A stretch of DNA of 64,000 nucleotides, taken from positions 7,541,702-7,605,701 of the forward strand of contig QXEO01000411.1 in NCBI GenBank assembly GCA_007115705.1. Reading direction: 5' to 3'. Position 1 is the first letter of the stretch. Every line of letters begins with the position of its first letter. Below the pieces are notes generated by a model. That model searched no databases. It was not told where the DNA came from and worked only from the letters and a program-made list of their open reading frames with translations. The DNA comes from Dactylis glomerata. Its lineage: Eukaryota; Streptophyta; Magnoliopsida; Poales; Poaceae. Below, in pieces: positions 21,277-31,766 of this stretch. The position numbers were made by a program, and so were the translations under genes.

Positions 21277-21754
21277 CTAGCCCCCAAAACTGGCGAAGTC
21301 TCATGGGTTAGCATGGGGCTTCGGCGGGTTCTTCTCCTCGCTGAAGTCTTGTCTGTCTCCGTCGAAGTCCCAGGATTCTTTGCCTGGTCTGGAGGTTGCT
21401 GGTTTCGAGGCCAAGTAGTGTTGAACTCCTCTGGCCGTCTCGAGACGTGCCGGCTCCAGGTCTGATCCAGCTGGCGGCTGCTTGGCGGTCGCGAGCCAGC
21501 ACGCTGCCCCCTTGGAACTTGTGCCGCTTCGGGTCCCGATCCCACGCTGCGGCCGGCACAGTGCGCCAGTGACCAGTCTTGTCACTTTGACTTTGGAATC
21601 ACCACTGTCATAACTTCCCGAGTCATCATGTGGGGCGGTCTGGTATACGTCAGCGACGCGTCCCATCGGTTCCTCCCGCGATCCGCTGTGGCAACCGCAG
21701 CGGTTGCACACGACGTGGGGGTGGTTACTTTGTTGCTTGATCCGGCCGCCCCTG
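21277..21754 (+). promoter_or_regulatory. Promoter-like region of the lost antisense gene of B
   Basis: Sits where the antisense promoter lies in A, just inside the 3' LTR. Short stretches resemble the A promoter in content and position, but no clear TATA box remains. At about 21755 the composition changes abruptly to AT-rich foreign sequence. The exact break is uncertain by some tens of bases. Confidence 0.35.
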
Positions 21755-22037
21755 TACATGAATTCATGTCATATTGACCAGACCTACTCAGGTAATGTGA
21801 TGTGTTGTATGTCGCCCAACATCTGTTCAATTAAATGCCTGATCGAAAAATGCTAGTTAAGTGTTACATTTTTGTTCAGAAACATGAAGTTTGATCTGTA
21901 TGTTCTAATACTTCGAATTTCAAGAAGACCAACTTCACATGTGTATGGTTGTTTCCAGCTGTAATGTTTAACACGGTAGATTGCTTGATTATTCCCGCCT
22001 GAGATGGTGGCTGATTTTGTCGGCGCGTGTTGTACAG

Positions 22038-22103
22038 CGGAGGCGGTGCAAGATTAACGAGAAGATGAAGGCACTGCAGAGCCTGGCAACCAACTCCAGC
22101 AAG
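22038..22103 (+). pseudogene. bHLH exon fragment (PIF/UNE10-like)
   Basis: A 66-bp stretch flanked by TGTACAG acceptor and GTCCGT donor encodes RRRCKINEKMKALQ and eight further residues. This matches the basic region and helix 1 of phytochrome-interacting-factor-type bHLH proteins, where an exon of this size ending after an Asn-Lys or Ser-Lys is typical (from memory). The family usually reads RRRDRINEKMKALQ; here two basic-region residues differ (D to C, R to K). No helix 2 exon follows, so this is a captured, non-functional piece. Confidence 0.7.
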
Positions 22104-22811
22104 GTCCGTCACACCATGCTATTCTTCATTACTGTTGTGTTGCTTGAAGCTGATCGAGGTGTTGCTTTTTGGAAATCAATCATGCTTTGCCGCTGCTAGT
22201 CTAAATGTCTGGTAGTCTCCTGTCAATAAACAAGAACCTGGACATGGCTTGTGGTACTAGAATATGGATTTAGATAGCCTTTTGCACAGTAGGTTCATGC
22301 GCCTATCTTATTTTGTCTTGATGTAGTTAATTGGTTTAGGAAAATTTCAATGTCCATCTCTGCATCTCTAGTTAAATAAAAGCATCAATCCATACCCCCA
22401 TACATCACTTTAGTTAGAATAATCATAATAAAAAATATAATTTGATGGCTCTTACCTAAGTGTACATCACTTTTTTGGTACAAACCAAGCAAGAGCAGTT
22501 CATAGTTCTGATCCTGAAGTAACTTCTTGATATGACATAGATTAATGCAATTTGATTATTCTGTACATTATTATATAATATAGCATTATTTACTTTCGAT
22601 TTGGACTTGAAGGAAATCTTTGTATTTCCTTTCTGTTTTTAGTTAACAGAATTTTATTTTGTAAAACCTTCTAGTTTGGAACCTGCGGATATTCCTGAAT
22701 ATACAGTTGGATGTTCATACTTGTTTCAGATTAACTCTTACATATTCATAGTAGCCTTCTGATCTGTTACATTTGCAATTTCCATCTGTTTTCTTATGCT
22801 GCATTTTACAG

Positions 22812-22899
22812 CCTGCTAAGAAGTTCAATCCAGCTCAAATTCATGAATTGTTCTGTTTTGGCGTGCAGGATAAATGCCAGTTGCTAGGCTGCAAGTTAG
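22812..22899 (+). pseudogene. Possible exon of unknown gene
   Basis: Open stretch of 88 bp between a TTTTACAG acceptor and a GTAACT donor, reading PAKKFNPAQIHELFCFGVQ then DKCQLLGCKLG. I do not recognise the family. It is supported only by splice-like borders and an open frame in the same direction as the bHLH piece. Confidence 0.25.
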
Positions 22900-25750
22900 G
22901 TAACTTGATGTGTAACCTTCTCCTTATTATTCTGTATAAAGGGGTCACATGTTTGTGTTAGATGGTTTAGATGATAATTCCTTCTTAGAATGGTTTACAT
23001 GATTATTTTTTGTTTAACTTGTTACTGTATGTACATCTCTCTGCTGGCCAGTTAGTTAGGTATTAGGTTATTTTATGACAAACTAGGGACATTTTGCATG
23101 CAGTGGTTGGAGGATAAGGTATTCGGTATTCTAACTAGTAGTGTAAATTTAGTACGTTTGTAAAATAAAAATCATAGAATTCATGTGATACTTAGCCTTT
23201 CATGTAAGAACTATGATACTTAGCCTTTCCTGTAATCATGTTTATATCTTATTTACCAGCAATACAACCAGACCCCTATGCTTAGTTGGCTTGCATATTT
23301 TCCCACGTTAAGATTAGTAGATAGTGAATAAAATGTTGCCACTGTTCTATTTAAATAGCATTATGCCTAGAAAGTTGGCAGCTGAGTGTTCATTAGGGCT
23401 GAGGTTTAGACTTTATAAAGCAGGTACTTTCTTATTATCATCACATTTACCAGTTCAATTCTGGCATGAAAATTCACAGGAACTAAAAGGTCACATGAAT
23501 ATTGCCATTTCATGATTACCTGGTGTCATAAAATATTTGCGTTGGTTTGTATATATCTGTGCCTACCTTATTCTGGCTTACCGAGAGAGAACTATCTGCG
23601 CTCTTTATTAGCCAACAACTGTAATGAAAGTTACTGCACAAATCTGATGTAGTTCATTAGTTTAGTGACAGAACTTGCATCTGTCAGGTGGAGTAAGTTA
23701 TTTGTTCCAGTTCAGACAACTTATGGATATACTCCTGTTTTAATTGATTGTTTGATTCCATCTCTGTACATATATAACCATGACTTCATCTATTATGTTC
23801 TATTCAGCTAATAGTGCCACTATTCTTTCATTTTAAACATGAATATTTGCTTGCTAATAATTGTACATGTGTTTCACTTGACTCCGGCAAAGGCGGCGAG
23901 GGTGACGATGACCTTCTTCCAGGGTGGCGCCCTCCTCTTGCTTACCTCCTTGATTTGTTATTTTTTTGCACAAGAAGATCTTTTTATTTTCCACCTTGCA
24001 TGATCTAAATCACAAAATTAGTTAGGGATGTTATGGTTCTCCACCACTAGTTAACTTACTTTATGTATGGAGACCACTTGTAAATTGTTAATGTAAGTGG
24101 GTGGACTAATTTTCAACGTATGCATATGAAGCTTGTTTTATATGATAACCTTTTGAGTTCCCATTGAACAACAGTTTGATAGTTCAAAGGGTAATAAATA
24201 TACTAATATTCTGTTTGAGGTTTCACATAGCAAAACTTGTGTCGACTCCCTAGACGAGATCTATTCCTTTTGCACTCCTCTGGAGTAGTTGTTATCTCTG
24301 AATCCATGTGTGTGTGAACACTGAATTGAACTGTCCATCGTGTTAGCATATCATTTATAGATAATCTCGCTTATGTAGTATGAGTCTCGATATAGCTTCT
24401 AAGGCACTTCATTTTGTAACTATTCTTAGGCCAGGCAAATAGTTGGTTCAGTCGTGCTCGTGAACTAGTTGGTAATGTTCGGTCTTTTGTTTTCTTGGTT
24501 GTGCAAATAATCCAGTTTATATTCGGTAACTATGGCATGATAATTGCAATTTTATTGACTGATTTGTTTACACTGATGATTTATTTTCAGTTAAACTTGG
24601 ATCGATCTGCGGGTGAATATATGATGCTACACGGTCCCTGCAGGCCGCAGCTATGTGCTCCGACCAACAAATCCTGTACTGCAATCCATTCTCCCCTATT
24701 TCTCTAACATTCAGAGGCTTTGTATCTGTCATGTACACCATCTCTCTCTGTTAGGGATTTTTTTTGTAGACGCTCAGGAATCATGTGGTGTTGCACCAAT
24801 TTATATTAACAATCAGAGCTTTTAGTTTCTTATTTTCATAAAGGTTTGCAATGAGATGCTACCTGTTTTCTTCACTACTAAATATGTTGTTTGATTCCAT
24901 ACGTATTTTTCCCCTAGGTTGATATTGCTCACGTCCTTCATGTTTCCAGATTTTTATGATCCATACTTCAAGGGCAAGGTGCGAGCAACAACTCGGTTTC
25001 ATGGTGCGTCCTTGCTTGTTATGATTATCTAGAAACCCTCGAGCCCTTGGTTCGTTGGGTCTTTGTTACCCATTGTGAAATTTACTATACCCTCTCTACC
25101 TGCAAGCTGATTCAAGCACTACATCAAATAATCTAGAAAATCTGTATATTGCACAAGACTCCACTTATTAGATGCTATACAAAAGATATGCCTCAAGATT
25201 TGATGCACAAGACTGATATGCCCCGTGTGTAAAATAATTTGGAACAACCCCTGCCTGTGATGCACAAGACTGAGGCATATATTTCTAATAAGTGGAGTTT
25301 GGGATCAATGAACCGGTTGCTTCTAAATGACTTCGTGTTGGGGATGGTATGTTCAGAGTTGAGATGCTGTGTTAAGCTAGAGTTGTATCCTGTTTCATAG
25401 ATCAGAGGGCACAACATCATTTCTATAACATCTCAAACTTTGCATCATGTATGATGTTACTGGTCTTGGTTACTCCTTCATTAATTTCAAACTGGAGTAG
25501 TAAATTTGCATTTGATTTGCATCTATAGATTTCTTCAATTGCTAGAGCTTCATAACCTGGTGGTGTTATAATCTAGCTGAGAATATGTGGCTGCACACAC
25601 ATCTAATCCAGGATATGCTCTCTACCTGTCATGAGACATTCAGGGGTGGTGTGCACTATTCCTGGGCTAGAGTTCTCACCTATCCCAGGTTCTCTACTCC
25701 TCTGCCTTCTCTTCTGTAACTTCCATATACAAACTTGTTGCTATTTTCAG

Positions 25751-25975
25751 ACATGCATTCAGTTTATTCCTGGAGTTTACGTCCACTGGGAAGATTGCTT
25801 GAAGCAAGTCAACATGTTCAAGGGCAATAGCTACAAAGGGTACAACACCATGGCAGAGGCGGAAGCTAGGTGGAGGAACCACCTGCGAGAGGAGAGGAGG
25901 ACGATCTTTAGCGTCACCACCGCCGTCTTGCTCACCGTGGTGATTGCGGTTGTAGTGTACTTCATCGTAGTGTAG
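25751..25975 (+). pseudogene. Viroplasmin / RNase H1 N-terminal-like exon with C-terminal membrane anchor
   Basis: Last exon after a TATTTTCAG acceptor, ending at TAG (25973-25975). The pattern PGVYVHWEDCLKQV, FKGNSYKGYNTMAEAEARW fits the small hybrid-binding fold at the N-terminus of RNase H1 (Pfam Cauli_VI), also used in plant proteins of unknown role. It is followed by charged residues and a hydrophobic segment of about 20 residues (VTTAVLLTVVIAVVVYFIVV) at the very C-terminus, a likely tail anchor. The start of the gene, usually ending in a Lys-Gly-Arg stretch before PG, is not seen nearby. It is in the same orientation as the other fragments in this segment. Confidence 0.6.
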
Positions 25976-26207
25976 GAGACTATCTCATTCATGTAAGATG
26001 TGATGATGAACTTGCATACTTGGTCGGTGTCGGTGTCTTAGACTACGAATGTGATCGTTTCATTTCGAAACAATGTGATTCATATGCTATGCATGTTTTA
26101 TGCTATTTATATTGCATTATCCTGTATACCTGTTATATTCTCTATACTGTACTATATTATGTATTAAAAACTGTAATTTGGCAGCAGAAATAGAGTATTT
26201 TCGAAAA

Positions 26208-26560
26208 AAAAAATACCCGTAGCGCATGTGTCTGGTGCGCTATGAGTAATATGCATACCCGTAGCGCATGTGTGTCTGGTGCGCTACGGGTATGCATATT
26301 ACCCATAGCGCATGTGTGTCTGGTGCGCTACGGGTATGCATATTACCTGTAGCGCATGTGTGTCTGGTGCGCTACGGGTAATATGCATACCCGTAGCGCA
26401 CCAGACATACATGCGCTACGGGTATGCATATTACCCAAAGCGCACCACACATGCGCTATGAGTATTTTTTTTACTAGTGGCGTGCTACCCGCAGCGCACG
26501 GCATATGCGCTACGGGTAGCCATATTAGGTGCGCTACGGGTAAGCTTTTTTCTAGTAGTG
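26208..26560 (+). repeat. CACTA right end with subterminal repeat array
   Basis: Repeats of ACCCGTAGCGCATGTGT and its complement GCGCTACGGGTA occur in both orientations about a dozen times, spaced by ATGCATATTAC-type linkers. They are followed by the terminus TTTTCTAGTAGTG. Such direct and inverted subterminal repeats are typical transposase-binding regions of grass CACTA elements. The three bases after the end are CCC (26561-26563). Confidence 0.75.
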
Positions 26561-26980
26561 CCCCGCGCGGCGATTTCACCTCTAGTGGGTCCGTCGCGGC
26601 CCTGGTTGGAGAAACTGGCACTCCAACCGCCGACCTACATCTCGGCCGAGGGATGGTCCACCTGCATCATCCCTGTGCTTGCCGGGGCTCGGGACCTCCT
26701 TCGCCTTCCGTCCCAGTTTACGGACTCAATGGAAGGCCAGGAAATGGCTTATGCCAAGCTGCGGGAATGCAGCGGCGGCCAGCCCACGTACCACGTCGAG
26801 ATTTACTACGACGGCCAGGGGGTGTGCTACTTTCGCGATGGGTGGTCGAAGTTCTTCATTGACTACGGTGTGCATGAGGGTTGGTTCATCCTCCTCACTC
26901 ACCACGATGGGAAGAAGGACTTCACTGTCTGCCTCTTCGATGGCACCCTCTCCGCCTGTACCTTCGCTGCCCAGCCGTGA
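26561..26980 (+). pseudogene. B3 DNA-binding-domain protein, 5' end cut off by the CACTA segment
   Basis: Open from the CACTA border to TGA at 26978-26980, about 140 codons. It fits a plant B3 domain of the REM type: LRLPSQF near the start, AYAKLRE, a V-x-I strand (YHVEIYY), CYFRDGWSKFFIDYGV, EGWFILLTHHDG and FTVCLFDGT. It lies on the strand opposite gag-pol between pol and the 3' LTR of B, exactly where A and E carry the Transposase_28-type gene. The start is missing. A second frame stays open past the stop (to 27101), so the original C-terminus may have been longer. Whether the domain belongs to B or was captured is not settled. Confidence 0.65.
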
Positions 26981-28367
26981 AGGGCGGGATTTGTCAACTT
27001 CCAACGCGGGCTTCTCTGGGGCGAAGTCCATGCGGCGCTCGCGCCAGGCCGAGGAAGGCGAACATCTCCCGGGCAAGGAGCACTTGGCACTCTTAGGGTA
27101 GCAATTTAGGGAGCTTTTGTAATCGTCAGACTTCTGCTTAATGAAAACTTATCTTTCTTGCCAAGCTCGTCTGTTGTGTGCTTGTTCTTGCGAACGTCTT
27201 CTGTTTGTATCGTTGCGCGGTGATGATTCCCTAGCTAGGATTCTTCCTTCGATAAAACCATCACCGCATGAATCTGTAGGTAGGGGCTACGATAGCCACT
27301 GACTCGCGCAGACGCTTCTGGCGCGGTCCTCCGGCTTTAGTGCGGAGGGAGTAGTGCCTCTGCTGGCCGGCTCTGGGGAGTGCGAGCTCACCCCGGCTTG
27401 GAGGGATTGGAGTGAAAGCTAAGTCCTGTGCCGGCTCGAGCAGGGCCGGAGCCGGCACATCTCCCTTGCCGGGCTCTCGCATGTCCCTTGCTGCGGCTGG
27501 AGTAAATCTCCAAGTTTCTGGCTCTAGCCATTTCTTTGCGGGCGTTAAGTTTCGATTTCGTCTCTCGTCTGCTAATCATATCGCAGCGTTAACTGAGCGG
27601 ACAGCTGGCGAGGTACTGGAACCGGCCTACTTCTGAGGGCCAATTCCCTTTCCCCCTAGCCCCCGAGTTTTGGGATAGCTGGACTGACAGCTGGCTCGAA
27701 ACTAACTTTTCCACGTATGGTGCCAACGTCGAGCGAGGCAGCTCTAGCTTCGAACCTCTTTGACGTGGCTAGTCAGCCCAAATGTCGAGAGACTGTGATC
27801 ATCAACCATTCGTTGGCTTGCCTTTGTCCGGTTCCCTCAACTTTTTCCTTAATCTCCCCACCCTTCGGCCCTTCTACCCCCAACCGGCAGCCTGGTGCAG
27901 GTTGGTCTCCCTTGGGCCGGCAGCCGAATGCCGGCCAAGGTTGGGAGCGTGCCGCGGAGTGAGAAGTAGTACTTCGGTTTATCGGGCACCCGACTCGTGC
28001 TAGCCGACACATGGTTAATGAACACTGCCTCCAATGCTTGCTTCACTGATTTCCTATCGTTTACGGTTTTTCTCTGTGGCTTTCCTTCGTATGTGGCCTG
28101 CCAGCTCCTATCCATCCGGCTGCGCGGAGCCGGAAGGTGGAGGTTGGGCTCGAGACCTTCTTCATACATAGTACTCATCCAGCTGATGAGGAGTCGATCG
28201 TTTTTTAGGGCTGCCGGCTGTGGCTCGGTGCCCGGAGCCGGCTGCCGGTCAAGTGAATAACGCAGGAAGCAAAACATACACGAAGTATTTTCCTTGGAGC
28301 CGGCCGTAACTAGCCGCTCCATTGTCCTTTATTCATTGACAAGTTTTTCGGGGTACAAGCTTTTGCC
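26981..28367. other. Spacer of B between the B3 remnant and pol
   Basis: No coding signal. An AATGAAAAC stretch near 27141 could belong to a polyadenylation region of the plus-strand gene. The sequence is rich in AGCCGGC/GCCGGCT words (about 27360-27460, 27880-27940, 28110-28300). It ends in the convergent 3' end of pol. Confidence 0.4.
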
Positions 28368-31300
28368 TTAGCAGAAGAAAGGTCTTAGGAGACTGACGTT
28401 CCAGGGACGCTCCGTCTCCTTGTCAGAGATATCTGCCTTGTTCTTCCTAGGCTCTTGTGCGTCGATGAGGTAGTATGCCCCATTGCCCAGCACCCGGCTG
28501 ACAATGAACGGTCCCTCCCATGGAGGGGACAGCTTGTGCATGCCTTTAGTGCTTTGGACTAGCCGGAGTATGAGATCTCCTTCGCGAAACGCGAGTGGGC
28601 GGATTTTCCGGCTGTGGTATCGTCGCAGCTGCTCCTGATAGAGCGCTGATCTGGCCAAAGCCTGTTCTCGTGCCTCCTCGAGGAGGTCGACGCCATCTTC
28701 ACGAGCTTCTTTCTCTTGCTTCTCCGTGTACTGGACGACTCTGGGCGCATCGAATTCAATGTCCATGGGCAACACTGCTTCTGCTCCATAGAACAGGAAG
28801 AAAGGCGTGAAGCCAACATAGCGGTTTGGAGTAGTGCGCAGGCTCCAGAGCACTGAGGGTAGCTCCTTGACCCAACAGCCAGCTGAGCGCTCAAGAGGCT
28901 CGACCAACCTTGGTTTGATGCTGGCCAGGATCAGCCCATTTGCCTTCTCCACTTGCCCATTTGTCTGTGGGTGCGCCACTGATGCCAAGTCCAGTCGGAT
29001 GCCCTTCTGGCCGCAGTACTCAACGAAGACTCCCTTCGCAAAGTTTGTCCCGTTGTCAGTCATGATGTTGTGGGGAACTCCATATCTTGTGATGATCTCG
29101 TTGAAGAACTTGATGGTGGACGAGCCGTCGAGCTTTTTGATTGGCTTGGCCTCGATCCACTTGGTGAACTTATCCACAGCAACCAACAGATGCGTCAAGC
29201 CCCCGGGCGCAGTCTTGAACGGTCCTACCATGTCCAGGCCCCAGACAGCAAACGGCCAGGTGAGCGGGATGGTCTTGAGGGCTGCCGCTGGAGTGTTTCG
29301 ATGCTTGGAGAAGTGCTGGCAGTTGTTGCACCGTTTCACCAGTTGCTCTACATCCTTCTTGGCCGTCGGCCAGTAGAAACCATGGCAGAAAGCCTTGGCC
29401 ACCAAAGCTCTGGAAGACGCGTGGTGTCCGCACTCCCCTTGGTGTATTTCCCTCAGGAGCTCTATCCCTTCTTCTGGCTCGATGCACTTCTGGAAGACTC
29501 CTGACACGCTATGCTTGTACAGCTCGCTGTTGATGATGGTGTAAGCTCCCGCGCGGCGCTGAAGTCGCCTAGCTTCCACTTCGTCTTGTGGCAAGTCCCC
29601 GGTGATGAGGTAGTTGGAGAATGGCTCCGCCCAGGATGGTATCTCCTGTATGTGGAAGACACTGGCGACCAGGGGATCAGCAGCCCCCGGGTCCGTCGTC
29701 GTGCCGGCTTTGTCTGGTTGGCCGGCTGGGGGAGCTGGCATAGAGCCGGCAGCCCCCGAGTCCATCGTCGAGCTGGCTGCGCCAGGCTGGCCGGCTGCTT
29801 CCTTCAGCCCCGAGGCGGCAGCCCCCGGGTCCGGTGGTGGCACCTGAGCCGGGGCGGGGTCTCCAGGCACGTAGATGGATGGAGACTCCGGCGAGGGCTT
29901 GATGGACGGCTTGCGGATGATTTCCAGTGACACCCCTGCTGGGATATCCTGCTTGGTAGAGCCGATCTTGGACAGTCGGTCCGCCTCGTCGTTGTTTGCT
30001 CTGGGGACATGGTGGAACTCGCAGCCCTCGAAGAATCCGCTAAGCTGCTGCACGTAGAAGCGGTAGGAGGCCATGTTGGCGTCCTTGGTGTCCCAATCCC
30101 CCGAGGCCTGGTGCACCACCAGGTCGGAGTCTCCAAAGTAGAGGATCCTCCGGATGGCGATCTCCTTGGCCATCTTGAGCCCATGTACCAGAGCTTCATA
30201 CTCGGCGACGTTGTTCGATGCACGGAAGTGCATCTGCAGCACATACTACAGCTTGTCTCCCTTGGGAGAGGTGAGGACGACGCCGGCCCCCAAGCCCGCG
30301 AGCAACTTGGAGCCATCGAAGTGCATGCACCAGTGGGTGGAGTCTGGAGCCGGCGGCAGGTACTGGTGCTCTCCCCAGTCAGCGAAGAAATCCGCTATGA
30401 TCTACGACTTGATCGTCGTCCTGGGCTTGTACTGAATGGTGTGAGCAGCGAGCTCAATCGCCCATTTGGCCACTCGTCCTGACGCGTCCTTGCACCCGAT
30501 GATCTCCGAGAGCGGAGTGGTGCTCACCACCGTGATAGGATGCTCCTCGAAGTAGTGCTTCAGGTTCTTGGCTGCCATGTACACGTCGTATGCGACCTTC
30601 TGGTAGTGCGGGTAGTTCTGCTTGGAGAGAGTGAGCACCTCACTCAGGTAGTACACCGGGCGCTGGACCGGCAGCTCCTTGCCTTCCTCGGTGCGCTCCA
30701 CCACGATCACGACGCTGATGACTCACGGAGTAGCCGCGATGTAGAGCAGCATTGGCTCTCGCGGAGCCGGCGCAGCCAAGATTGGTGCGGTAGACAAGGC
30801 TCGCTTGAGGTCGTTGAAGGCATCATCAGCGCGCTGGGACCAAACGAAGTGGTCCGTCTTCTTCATCAGCTGGTATAGCGGCATGGCCTTCTCCCCGAGC
30901 CGGTTGACGAACCGGCTGAGCGAGGCCAAGCAACCAGCAAACTTCTGCACGTCTCTGAGCTGGGTGGGCGGCTCTAGGGCCTCGATGGCCTTTATCTTCG
31001 AGGGGTTAGCCTCGATCCCTCGCTGGGAAACAATATAACCTAGGAGTTGTCCAGCCGGCACACCAAAGGTGCACTTCTCCGGATTGAGCTTCATGCGATA
31101 GCAAAGCAGGTTGGCAAAGGTCTCCTTGAGGTCATCCAGGAGCGTGCCGCTCTACTTGGTCTTCACCACCACATTGTCCACGTAAGCGTGCACGTTCCTC
31201 CCAATCTGCCCTTGCAGGCATCGCTGCATGGTTTGCTGGTAAGTAGCTCTGGCGTTCTTCAGGCCGAATGGCATGGTGACATAGCAGTAGGCCCCATACG

Positions 31301-31766
31301 GGGTGATGAAGGACGTCTTGATCTGACTAGGCTGGAAGAGTGGGATCTGGTGATAGCCTGAATAGGCATCCAGGAAGGACAGCAGGTCACAACTGGCTGT
31401 GGAGTCGATCACCTGGTCGATCCGCGGTAGTGCGAAAGGATCCTTGGGGCAAGCCTTGTTGAGGCTGGTCTAGTCGATACACATACGCCAAGTGTTATTC
31501 TTCTTCAGAACCAAGACTGGGTTCGCAAGCCAGTCACGGTAAAATACCTCCATGATAAAGCTGGCTGCAAGGAGCTGGGAAATCTCCTCGCCAATGGCCT
31601 TCCTTTTCTCTTCTGCAAAACACCGCAGCGGTTGCTTGACCGGCTTGGCATCTGGCCGGACATTGAGTGAGTGCTCAGCCAGCTCCCTCGGCACACCTGG
31701 CATGTCCTTTGGAGACCATGCGAAGATGTCCCGATTCTCACGGAGGAAGCTGGTGAGCTCGCTTTC
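28368..31766 (-). pseudogene. pol: B pol: RT, two RNase H, integrase, five stops
   Basis: One reading frame without indels, broken by stops at 31470-31472, 31152-31154, 30723-30725, 30402-30404 and 30246-30248. RT runs from 31766 down (FLRENRDIFAW, MPFGLKNARATYQ, and YVDN in place of YVDD, so the catalytic box is altered). RNase H lies at 30402-30710, the second RNase H from about 30330 to 29990 (NNVAEYEAL, GDSDLV), then a Pro/Ala/Gly linker. Integrase has HQGECGHH to CNNCQ, GLDMVG, TDNGTN and NGQVEKANG. The integrase half (28368-30242) is fully open. Compared with A, the last aspartate of the RT box is lost, so the element cannot copy itself. Confidence 0.9.

Larger units (their letters stand above)
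21755..26560 (+). mobile_element. CACTA-type segment with gene fragments, only the right end recognisable
   Basis: AT-rich sequence unlike the rest of B. The right end, TTTTCTAGTAGTG (26548-26560), is the complement of a CACTACTAGAAAA terminus, preceded by a subterminal repeat array (26208-26540). No matching left CACTA end is visible near 21755 or elsewhere in B, so the left end has been lost or lies on a deletion. It holds at least two recognisable host-gene fragments (bHLH exon, viroplasmin-type exon) on the plus strand. No transposase is seen. Stretches between the fragments (22104-22811, 22900-25750) look intronic and I recognise nothing in them. Confidence 0.55.

Noticed and set aside
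24876..24890. CACTACTAAATATG as left CACTA end
   Set aside because: Only the first nine bases fit; no CTAGAAAA and no subterminal repeats follow.
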